Shown here: positions 14,059 to 26,500 of the stretch, piece after piece
Numbering within the stretch: position 1 is the stretch's first letter
Layout of the letters: each line of letters begins with the position of its first letter
Origin: Halictus rubicundus
Lineage: Eukaryota > Arthropoda > Insecta > Hymenoptera > Halictidae
Direction of reading: 5' to 3'
DNA length: 64,000 nucleotides
Assembly: GCF_050948215.1 (NCBI RefSeq)
Contig: NW_027489055.1
Span: 1 to 64,000 of the forward strand
Notes under the pieces: generated by a model
The model's database searches: none
What the model was told of the DNA's origin: nothing
Seen by the model: only the letters and a program-made list of their open reading frames with translations
Program-made: the position numbers and the translations under genes

Positions 14059-14341
14059 CACACACCACACCACACACCACACCACACCACACAACACTCC
14101 AAACCACACACCACACCCCACCCCTCACCACACCACACACCACACCACACCACACACCACACCACACCACACACCACACCACACCACACTCCACACCACA
14201 TCACACACCACACCACACCACACACCACACCACACCACACACCACACCACACCACACACCACACCACACCACACACCACTCCACACAACACACCACACCA
14301 CACCACACACCACTCCCCACCCCACCCCACACCTCTCACCA
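14059..14341. repeat. CACAC-type array: letter-substituted start of the right arm
   Basis: Tandem 17-bp units made of three CACAC pentamers plus CA. Applying the same rule used for the left arm (A to C, T to A, C kept, G to T) directly to the + strand CTATC unit gives CACACCACACCACACCA. Variants agree: right-arm CTTTCCTCTATCCTATC becomes CAAACCACACACCACAC, found at 14100-14116, and CTATCCTATGCTCTATCC becomes CACACCACATCACACACC, with the diagnostic T (from G) at 14201. Both have their mirrored left-arm versions at 13971-13973 and 13873 (sum 28074 in each case). This is why the block has no stop codons on either strand. It resembles yeast telomeric C(1-3)A repeats only superficially. Confidence 0.85.
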
Positions 14342-14560
14342 CACCTGACCACTCTCCACACCAATCCACTCTACACTCCACTCCGCACTCCACACCTATC
14401 CTCACACCAATCCACTGCTCTATCCTCACTCTCACGATCTCTCCAATCCTCTCTCCTAACCTATCCACACCCCTCTCTCATCCTCTGTCCAATCCTCACC
14501 TCACTCCTATACCTAACCTCACACCTATCCTATCCTCATACCTAACCACTCCTCTATCCT
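14342..14560. other. Mixed zone where CACAC units grade into CTATCC units
   Basis: The sequence shifts gradually from CACAC-type to CTATCC-type repeats, with hybrids such as CACACCTATCCTCACACC near 14392-14409, CCAATCC units, and CCTAACC or CATACC forms up to about 14560. From then on clean CTATCCT units dominate. I read it as the recovery end of the miscalled stretch, the counterpart of 1307-1450. A biological alternative, decay at an array edge, is possible but does not explain the letter rule on its left side. No gene is seen here. Confidence 0.7.
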
Positions 14561-17500
14561 CTCCTAACCTCTATCCTATCCTATCCTCTATCCTATCCTA
14601 CCCTCTATCCTATCCTACCCCTCTATCCTCTCCTATCCTCTACCTCTATCCTACCTCCACTCTATCCTCTCTCCACTCCTATCCACCCCTATCCTATCCT
14701 CTACTCCTATCCTATCCTCTATCCTATCCTTTCCTCTATCCTATCAAATCCCCTATCCTATCCTCTCTCCCATCCTATCCTCTATCCTATCCTATCCTCT
14801 ATCCGATCCTATCCTCTATCCTATCCTATCCTCTATCCTATCCTATCCTCTATCCTATCCTATCCTCTATCCTATCCTATCCTCTATCCTATCCTATCCT
14901 CTATCCTATCCTATCCTCTATCCTATCCTATCCTCTATCCTATCCTATCCTCTATCCTATCCTATCCTCTATCCTATCCTATCCTCTATCCTATCCTATC
15001 CTCTATCCTATCCTATCCTCTATCCTATCCTATCCTCTATCCTATCCTCTATCCTATCCTCTATCCTATCCTATCCTCTATCCTATCCTCTATCCTATCC
15101 TATCCTCTATCCTATCCTATCCTCTATCCTATCCTATCCTCTATCCTATCCTATCCTCTATCCTATCCTTTCCTCTATCCTATCAAATCCCCTATCCTAT
15201 CCTCTATCCTATCCTATCCTCTATCCTATCCTATCCTCTATCCTATCCTACCCTCTATCCTATCCTATCCTCTATCCTATCCTATCCTCTATCCTATCCT
15301 CTATCCTATCCTATACTCTATCCTATCCTATCCAATCCCCTATCCTATCCTCTATCCTATCCTATCCTCTATCATATCCTTTCCTCTATCCTATCAAATC
15401 CCCTATCCTATCCTCTATCCTATCCTATCCTCTATCCTATCCTATCCTCTATCCTATCCTATGCTCTATCCTATCCTACCCTCTATCCTATCCTATCCTC
15501 TATCCTATCCTATCCTCTATCCTATCCTATCCTGTATCCTATCCTATGCTCTATCCTATCCTACCCTCAATCCTATCCTATCCTCTATCCTATCCTATCC
15601 TCTATCCTATCCTCTATCCTATCCTATACTCTATCCTATCCTATCCAATCCCCTATCCTATGCTCTATCCTATCCTACCCTCTATAATATCGTATACTCT
15701 ATCATATCCTATCCTCTATCCTATCCTATCATCTATCCTATCCTATCCTATCCTCTATCCTATCCTATCCTCTATCCAATCCTATCCTCTGTCCTATCCT
15801 CTATCCTATCCTCTATCCTATCCTATCCTCTATCCTATCCTATTCCTCTAGCCTATCCTATCCTCTATCCTATCAAATCCCCTATCCTATCCTCTATTCT
15901 ATCCTATCCTGTAACCTATCCAATCCTCTATCCTATCCTATCATCTATCCTCAATCCTATCCTTTCGTGTATCCTATCCAATCCTCTATCCTATCCTATC
16001 CTCTATCCTATCCTATCGTCTATCCTATCCTCTATCCTATCCTCTATCCTATCCTATCCTCTATCCTACCCTATCATCTACCCTATCCTATCCTCTATCC
16101 TATCCTATCCTCCAACCTATCCTATCCTCTATCCTATCCTATCCTCTATCATATCCTATCCTCTATCCTATCCTATCCTCTATCCTATCCTATCCTCTAT
16201 CCTATCCTCTATCCTATCCTCTATCCTATCCTATCCTCTATCCTATCCTATCCTCTATCCAATCCTATCCTCTGTCCTATCCCTCTATCCTATCCTCTAT
16301 CCTATCCTATCCTCTATCCTATCCTATCCTCTATCCTATCCTACCCTCTATCCTATCCTATCCTCTATCCTATCCTATCATCTATCCTCTATCCTATCCA
16401 ATCCTCTACCCTATCCTATCCTCTATCCTATCATATCCTCTATCCTATAATATCCTCTATCCTATCCTATCATCTATCCAATTCTCTATCCTATCCTATC
16501 CTCTATCCTATCCTATCCTCTATCCTATCCTCTATCCTATCCTATCCTCTATCCTATCCTACCCTCTATCCTATCCTATCCTCTATCCTATCCTATCTTC
16601 TATCCTATCCTATCCTCTATCCTATCAAATCCCCTATCCTATCCTCTATCCTATCCTATCCTGTATCCTATCCAATCCTCTATCCTATCCTATCTTCTAT
16701 TCTATCCTAACCTCTAACCTATCCTATCCTCTATCCTATTATATCCTCTATCCTATCCTATCCTCTATCCTATCCTTTCCTCTATCCTATCAAATCCCCT
16801 ATCCTATCCTCTATCCTATCCTATCCTCTATCCTATCCTATCCTCTATCCTATCCTATCCTCTATCCTATCCTATCCTCTATCCTATCCTATCCTCTATC
16901 CTATCCTATCTTCTATCCTATCCTATCCTCTATCCTATCAAATCCCCTATCCTATCCTCTATCCTATCCTATCCTGTATCCTATCCTTTCCTCTATCCTA
17001 TCAAATCCCCTATCCTATCCTCTATCCTATCCTATCCTCTATCCTACCCTATCCTCTATCCTATCCTATCCTCTATCCTATCCTATCCTCTATCCTATCC
17101 TATCCTCTATCCTATCCTATGCTCTATCCTATCCTCTATCCTATCCTCTATCCTATCCTATCCTCTACCCTATCCTATCCTCTATCCTATCCTATCCTCT
17201 ATCCTTTCCTATCATCTATCCTATCAAATCCCCTATCCTATCCTCTATCCTATCCTATCCTGTATCCTATCCTATCCTCTATCCTATCCTATCCTCTATC
17301 CTATCCTATCCTCTATCCTATCCTATGCTCTATCCTATCCTCTATCCTATCCTCTATCCTATCCTATCCTCTACCCTATCCTATCCTCTATCCTATCCTA
17401 TCCTCTATCCTTTCCTATCATCTATCCTATCAAATCCCCTATCCTATCCTCTATCCTATCCTATCCTGTATCCTATCCAATCCTCTATCCTATCCTATCT

Positions 17501-20500
17501 TCTATTCTATCCTAACCTCTAACCTATAATATCCTCTATCCTATCCAATCCTCTAACCTATCCTATCCTCTATCCTATCCTTTCCTCTATCGTATCAAAT
17601 CCCCTATCCTATCCTCTATCCTATCCTATCCTCTATCCTATCCTATCCTCTATCCTATCCTATCCTCTATCCTATCCTATCCTCTATCCTATCCTATCCT
17701 CTATCCAACTATCCTCTATCCTATCCTATCCTCTATCCTATCCTCTATCCTATCCTATCCTCTATCCTATCCTATCCTCTATCCTATCCTATCCTCTATC
17801 TTATCCTATCTTCTATCCTATCCTATCCTCTATCCTATCAAATCCCCTATCCTATCCTCTATCCTATCCTATCCTGTATCCTATCCTTTCCTCTATCCTA
17901 TCCTCTATCCTATCCTATCCTCTATCCTATCCTATCCTCTATCCCATCCTATCCTCTATCCTATCCTATCCTCTATCCTATCCTATCCTATCCTATCCTC
18001 TATCCTATCCTATCCTATCCTATCCTCTATCCTATCCTATCCTCTATCCTCTATCCTATCCTCTATCCTATCCTCTATCCTATCCTCTATCCTATTATCT
18101 ATCCTATCCTATCCCCTATCCTATCCTATCCAATCCCCTATCCTATGCTCTATCCTATCCTACCCTCTATAATATCGTATACTCTATCATATCCTATCCT
18201 CTATCCTATCCTATCATCTATCCTATCCTATCCTATCCTCTATCCTATCCTATCCTCTATCCTATCCTCTATCCTATCCTATCCTCTATCCTATCCTATC
18301 CTCTATCCTATCCTATCCTCTATCCTATCCTATCCTATCCTATCCTATCCTCTATCCTATCCTATCCTATCCTATCCTCTATCCTATCCTATCCTCTATC
18401 TTCTATCCTATCCTCTATCCTATCCTCTATCCTATTATCTATCCTATCCTATCCCCTATCCTATCCTATCCAATCCCCTATCCTATGCACTATCCTATCC
18501 TACCCTCTATAATATCGTATACTCTATCATATCCTATCCTCTATCCTATTCTATCATCTATCCTATCCTATCCTATCCTCTATCCTATCCTATCCTCTAT
18601 CCAATCATATCCTCTATCCTATCCTATCCTATCCTCTATCCTATCCTATCCTCTATCCTATCCTATCCTCTATCCTATCCTATCCTCTATCCTATCCTAT
18701 CCTCTATCCTATCCTATCCTATCCTCTATCCTATCCTATCCTCTATCCTATCCTATCCTCTATCCTATCCTATCCTATCCTCTATCCTATCCTATCCTCT
18801 ATCCAATCCTATCCTCTATCCTATCCTCTATCCTATCCTCTATCCTATCCTATCCTCTATCCTATCCTATCCTCTATCCTATCCTATCCTCTATCCTATC
18901 CTATCCACTATCCTATCCTATCTTCTATCCTATCTTCTATCCTATCCTATCCTCTATCCTATCAAATCCCCTATCCTAACCTCTAACCTATCCTATCCTC
19001 TATCCTATCCTATCCTCTATCCTATCCTATCCTCTATCCAATCCTATCCTCTATCCTATCCTATCCACTATCCTATCCTATCTTCTATCCTATCTTCTAT
19101 CCTATCCTATCCTCTATCCTATCCTATCCTCTATCCTATCCTATCCTCTATCCTATCCTATCCTCTATCCTATCCTATCCTCTATCCTATCCTATCCTCT
19201 ATCCTATCCTATCCTCTATCCTATCAAATCCCCTATCCTATCCTCTATCCTATCCTATCCTCTATCCTATCCTATCCTCTATCCTATCCTATCCTCTATC
19301 CTATCCTCTATCCTATCCTCTATCCTATCCTATCCTCTATCCTATCCTATCCTCTATCCTATCCTATCCTCTATCCTATCCTATCCTCTATCCTATCCTA
19401 TCCTCTATCCTATCCTATCCTCTATCCTATCCTATCCTCTATCCTATCCTTTCCTCTATCCTATCAAATCCCCTATCCTATCCTCTATCCTATCCTATCC
19501 TGTATCCTATCCAATCCTCTATCCTATCCTATCTTCTATCCTATCCTAACCTCTAACCTATCCTATCCTCTATCCTATCCTATCCTCTATCCTATCCTAT
19601 CCTATCCTATCCTCTATCCTATCCTATCCTCTATCCTCTATCCTATCCTCTATCCTATCCTCTATCCTATCCTCCATCCTATCCTCTATCCTATCCTCTA
19701 TCCTATCCTATCCTCTATCCTATCCTATCGTCTATCCTATCCTCTATCCTATCCTATCATCTATCCTCTATCCTATCCAATCCTCTATCCTATCCTATCC
19801 TCTATCCTATCCTATCCTCTATCCTATCCTCTATCCTATCCTCTATCCTATCCTATCCTCTATCCTATCCTATCCTCTCTCCTATCCTATCCAATATCCT
19901 ATCCTATCTTCTATCATATCCTATCCTCTATCCTATCAAATCCCCTATCCTATCCTCTATCCTATCCTATCCTGTATCCTATCCTTTCCTCTATCCTATC
20001 AAATCCCCTATCCTATCCTCTATCCTATCCTATCCTCTATCCTATCCTATCCTCTATCCTATCCTATCCTCTATCCTATCCTATCCTCTATCCTATCCTA
20101 TCCTCTATCCTATCCTATCCTCTATCCTATCCTATCCTCTATCCTATCCTATCCTCTATCCTATCCTCTATCCTATCCTATCCTCTACCCTATCCTATCC
20201 TCTATCCTATCCTATCCTCTATCCTATCCTATCATCTATCCTATCAAATCCCCTATCCTATCCTCTATCCTATCCTATCCTGTATCCTATCCAATCCTCT
20301 ATCCTATCCTATCTTCTATTCTATCCTAACCTCTAACCTATAATATCCTCTATCCTATCCTATCCTCTAACCTATCCTATCCTCTATCCTATCCTTTCCT
20401 CTATCCTATCAAATCCCCTATCCTATCCTCTATCCTATCCTATCCTCTATCCTATCCTATCCTCTATCCTATCCTGTCCTCTATCCTATCCTATCCTCTA

Positions 20501-23500
20501 TCCTATCCTATCCTCTATCCTATCCTATCCTCTATTCTATCCTCTATCCTATCCTATCCTCTATCCTACCCTATCCTCTATCCTATCCTATCCTCTATCC
20601 TATCCTATCTTCTATCCTATCCTATCCTCTATCCTATCAAATCCCCTATCCTATCCTCTATACTATCCTATCCTGTATCCTATCCTTTCCTCTATCCTAT
20701 CCTATCCTCTATCCTATCCTATCCTCTATCCTATCCTATCCTCTATCCTATCCTATCCTCTATCCTATCCTATCCTCTATCCTATCCTATCCTATCCTAT
20801 CCTCTATCCTATCCTATCCTATCCTATCCTCTATCCTATCCTATCCTCTATCCTCTATCCTATCCTCTATCCTATCCTCTATCCTATTATCTATCCTATC
20901 CTATCCCCTATCCTATCCTATCCAATCCCCTATCCTATGCTCTATCCTATCCTACCCTCTATAATATCGTATACTCTATCATATCCTATCCTCTATCCTA
21001 TCCTATCATCTATCCTATCCTATCCTATCCTCTATCCTATCCTATCCTCTATCCAATCCTATCCTCTATCCTATCCTCTATCCTATCCTCTATCCTATCC
21101 TATCCTATCCTATCCTCTATCCTATCCTATTATCTATCCTATCCTATCCAATCCCCTATCCTATGCTCTATCCTATCCTACCCTCTATAATATCGTATAC
21201 TCTATCATATCCTATCCTCTATCCTATCCTATCATCTACCCTATCCTATCCTATCCTCTATCCTATCCTATCCTCTATCCAATCATATCCTGTATCCTAT
21301 CCTCTATCCTATCCTATCCTATCCTCTATCCTATCCTATCCTCTATCCTATCCTATCCTCTATCCTATCCTATCCTATCCTCTATCCTATCCTATCCTCT
21401 ATCCTATCCTATCCTCTATCCTATCCTATCCTCTATCCTCTATCCTATCCTCTATCCTATCCTCTATCCTATCCTCTATCCTATCCTCTATCCTATCCTC
21501 TATCCTATCCTCTATCCTATCCTCTATCCTATCCTCTATCCTATCCTATCCTCTATCCTATCCTATCGTCTATCCTATCCTCTATCCTATCCTATCATCT
21601 ATCCTCTATCCTATCCAATCCTCTATCCTATCCTATCCTCTATCCTATCCTATCCTCTATCCTATCCTATCCTCTATCCTACCCTATCCTCTATCCTATC
21701 CTATCCAATATCCTATCCAATATCCTATCCTATCTTCTATCCTATCCTATCCTCTATCCTATCCTATCCTCTATCCTATCCTCTATCCTATCCTATCCTC
21801 TACCCTATCCTATCCTCTATCCTATCCTATCTCTATCCTATCCTATCATCTATCCTATCAAATCCCCTATCCTATCCTCTATCCTATCCTATCCTGTATC
21901 CTAACCAATCCTCTATCCTATCCTATCTTCTATTCTATCCTAACCTCTAACCTATAATATCCTCTATCCTATCCTATACTCTAACCTATCCTATCCTCTA
22001 TCCTATCCTTTCCTCTATCCTATCAAATCCCCTATGCTATCCTCTATCCATCCTATCCCTCTATCCTATCCTATCCTCTATCCTATCCTATCCTCTATCC
22101 TATCCTATCCTCTATCCTATCCTATCCTCTATCCTATCCTATCCTCTATCCAATCCTATCCTCTATTCTATCCTCTATCCTATCCTATCCTCTATCCTAC
22201 CCTATCCTCTATCCTATCCTATCCTCTATCCTATCCTATCTTCTATCCTATCCTATCCTCTATCCTATCAAATCCCCTATCCTATCCTCTATCCTATCCT
22301 ATCCTGTATCCTATCCTTTCCTCTATCCTATCCTCTATCCTATCCTATCCTCTATCCTATCCTATCCTCTATCCTATCCTATCCTCTATCCTATCCTATC
22401 CTCTATCCTATCCTATCCTATCCTATCCTCTATCCTATCCTATCCTATCCTATCGTCTATCCTATCCATCCTCTATCCTCTATCCTATCCTCTATCCTAT
22501 CCTCTATCCTATTATCTATCCTATCCTATCCCCTATCCTATCCTATCCAATCCCCTATCCTATGCTCTATCCTATCCTACCCTCTATAATATCGTATACT
22601 CTATCATATCCTATCCTCTATCCTATCCTATCATCTATCCTATCCTATCCTATCCTCTATCCTATCCTATCCTCTATCCAATCCTATCCTCTATCCTATC
22701 CTCTATCCTATCCTCTATCCTATCCTATCCTCTATCCTATCCTATCCTCTATTCTATCCTCTATCCTATCCTATCCTCTATCCTACCCTATCCTCTATCC
22801 TATCCTATCCTCTATCCTATCCTATCATCTATCTATCCTATCCTCTATCCTACCAAATCCCCTATCCTATCCTCTATCCTATCCTATCCTGTATCCTATC
22901 CTTTCCTCTATCCTATCCTCTATCCTATCCTATCCTCTATCCTATCCTATCCTCTATCCTATCCTATCCTCTATCCTATCCTATCCTCTATCCTATCCTA
23001 TCCTCTATCCTATCCTATCCTCTATCCTATCCTATCCTATCCTATCCTCTATCCTATCCTATCCTATCCTATCCTCTATCCTATCCTATCCTCTATCCTC
23101 TATCCTATCCTCTATCCTATCCTCTATCCTATTATCTATCCTATCCTATCCCCTATCCTATCCTATCCAATCCCCTATCCTATGCTCTATCCTATCCTAC
23201 CCTCTATAATATCGTATACTCTATCATATCCTATCCTCTATCCTATCCTATCATCTATCCTATCCTATCCTATCCTCTATCCTATCCTATCCTCTATCCA
23301 ATCCTATCCTCTATCCTATCCTCTATCCTATCCTCTATCCTATCCTATTCTCTATCCTATCCTATCCTATCCTCTATCCTATCCTATCCTCTATCCTATC
23401 CTATCCAATCCCCTATCCTATGCTCTATCCTATCCTACCCTCTATAATATCGTATACTCTATCATATCCTATCCTCTATCCTATCCTATCGTCTACCCTA

Positions 23501-26500
23501 TCCTTTCCTATCCTCTATCCTATCCTATCCTCTATCCAATCATATCCTCTATCCTATCCTCTATCCTATCCTATCCTATCCTCTATCCTATCCTATCCTC
23601 TATCCTATCCTATCCTCTATCCTATCCTATCCTATCCTATCCTCTATCCTATCCTATCCTATCCTCTATCCTATCCTATCCTCTATCCTATCCTATCCTC
23701 TATCCTATCCTATCCTATCCTCTATCCTATCCTATCCTCTATCCTATCCTATCCTCTATCCTATCCTATCCTCTATCCTATCCTATCCTCTATCCTATCC
23801 TATCCTCTATCCTATCCTATCCTCTATCCTATCCTATCCTCTATCCTATCCTATCCTCTATCCTATCCTATCCTATCCTCTATCCTATCCTCTATCCTAT
23901 CCTATCCTCTATCCTATCCTATCCTCTATCCTATCCTATCCTCTATCCTATCCTATCCACTATCCTATCCTATCTTCTATCCTATCTTCTATCCTATCCT
24001 ATCGTCTATCCTATCAAATCCCCTATCCTAACCTCTAACCTATCCTATCCTCTATCCTATCCTATCCTCTATCCTATCCTATCCTCTATCCTATCCTTTC
24101 CTCTATCCTATCAAATCCCCTATCCTATCCTCTATCCTATCCTATCCTCTATCCTATCCTATCCTCTATCCTATCCTATCCTATCCTCTATCCTATCCTA
24201 TCCTCTATCCTCTATCCTATCCTATCCTATCCTCTATCCTATCCTATCCTCTATCCAATCCTATCCTCTATCCTATCCTCTATCCTATCCTCTATCCTAT
24301 CCTATCCTCTATCCTATCCTATCCTCTATCCTATCCTATCCTCTATCCTATCCTGACCTCTATCCTATCCTATCCTCTATCCTATCCTATCCTCTATCCT
24401 ATCAAATCCCCTATCCTATCCTCTATCCTATCCTATCCTCTATCCTATCCTATCCTCTATCCTATCCTATCCTCTATCCTATCCTCTATCCTATCCTCTA
24501 TCCTATCCTATCCTCTATCCTATCCTATCCTCTATCCTATCCTATCCTATCCTCTATCCTATCCTATCCTCTATCCTATCCTATCCTCTATCCTATCCTA
24601 TCCTCTATCCTATCCTATCCTCTATTCTATCCTCTATCCTATCCTATCCTCTATCCTACCCTATCCTCTATCCTATCCTATCCTCTATCCTATCCTATCT
24701 TCTATCCTATCCTATCGTCTATCCTATCAAATCCCCTATCCTATCCTCTATCCTATCCTATCCTGTATCCTATCCTTTCCTCTATCCTATCCTCTATCCT
24801 ATCCTATCCTCTATCCTATCCTATCCTCTATCCTATCCTATCCTCTATCCTATCCTATCCTCTATCCTATCCTATCCTATCCTATCCTCTATCCTATCCT
24901 ATCCTATCCTATCCTCTATCCTATCCTATCCTCTATCCTCTATCCTATCCTCTATCCTATCCTCTATCCTATTATCTATCCTATCCTATCCCCTATCCTA
25001 TCCTATCCAATCCCCTATCCTATGCTCTATCCTATCCTACCCTCTATAATATCGTATACTCTATCATATCCTATCCTCTATCCTATCCTATCATCTATCC
25101 TATCCTATCCTATCCTCTATCCTATCCTATCCTCTATCCAATCCTATCCTCTATCCTATCCTCTATCCTATCCTCTATCCTATCCTATCCTATCCTCTAT
25201 CCTATCCTATCCTCTATCCTATCCTATCCAATCCCCTATCCTATGCTCTATCCTATCCTACCCTCTATAATATCGTATACTCTATCATATCTTATCCTCT
25301 ATCCTATCCTATCATCTACCCTATCCTATCATCTACCCTATCCTATCCTATCCTCTATCCTATCCTATCCTCTATCCAATCATATCCTCTATCCTATCCT
25401 CTATCCTATCCTATCCTATCCTCTATCCTATCCTATCCTATCCTCTATCCTATCCTATCCTCTATCCTATCCTATCCTCTATCCTATCCTATCCTCTATC
25501 CTCTATCCTATCCTCTATCCTATCCTCTATCCTATCCTCTATCCTATCCACTATCCTATCCTCTATCCTATCCTCTATCCTATCCTCTATCCTATCCTAT
25601 CCTCTATCCTATCCTATCGTCTATCCTATCCTCTATCCTATCCTATCATCTATCCTCTATCCTATCCAATCCTCTATCCTATCCTATCCTCTATCCTATC
25701 CTATCCTCTATCCTATCCTATCCTCTATCCTATCCTATCCTCTATCCTATCCTATCCAATATCCTATCCTATCTTCTATCCTATCCTATCCTCTATCCTA
25801 TCAAATCCCCTATCCTATCCTCTATCCTATCCTATCCTGTATCCTATCCTTTCCTCTATCCTATCAAATCCCCTATCCTATCCTCTATCCTATCCTATCC
25901 TCTATCCTACCCTATCCTCTATCCTATCCTATCCTCTATCCTATCCTATCCTCTATCCTATCCTATCCTCTATCCTATCCTATCCTCTATCCTATCCTCT
26001 ATCCTATCCTATCCTCTACCCTATCCTATCCTCTATCCTATCCTATCCTCTATCCTATCCTATCCTCTATCCTATCCTATCCTCTATCCTATCCTATCCT
26101 CTATCCTATCCTATCCTCTATCCTATCCTATCCTATCCTATCCTCTATCCTATCCTATCCTATCCTATCCTCTATCCTATCCTATCCTCTATCCTCTATC
26201 CTATCCTCTATCCTATCCTCTATCCTATTATCTATCCTATCCTATCCCCTATCCTATCCTATCCAATCCCCTATCCTATGCTCTATCCTATCCTACCCTC
26301 TATAACATCGTATACTCTATCATATCCTATCCTCTATCCTATCCTATCATCTATCCTATCCTATCCTATCCTCTATCCTATCCTATCCTCTATCCAATCC
26401 TATCCTCTATCCTATCCTCTATCCTATCCTCTATCCTATCCTATCCTCTATCCTATCCTATCCTATCCTCTATCCTATCCTATCCTATCCTCTATCCTAT

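Noticed and set aside
14059..14341. Yeast-like telomeric C(1-3)A repeat or interstitial telomere
   Set aside because: The units are a strict 17-bp 5+5+7 pattern, unlike irregular yeast telomeres, and decode to CTATC satellite.
14009..14468. Small minus-strand and + strand frames in the CACAC block
   Set aside because: The block simply has no stop codons on either strand, and it is a letter-substituted satellite.
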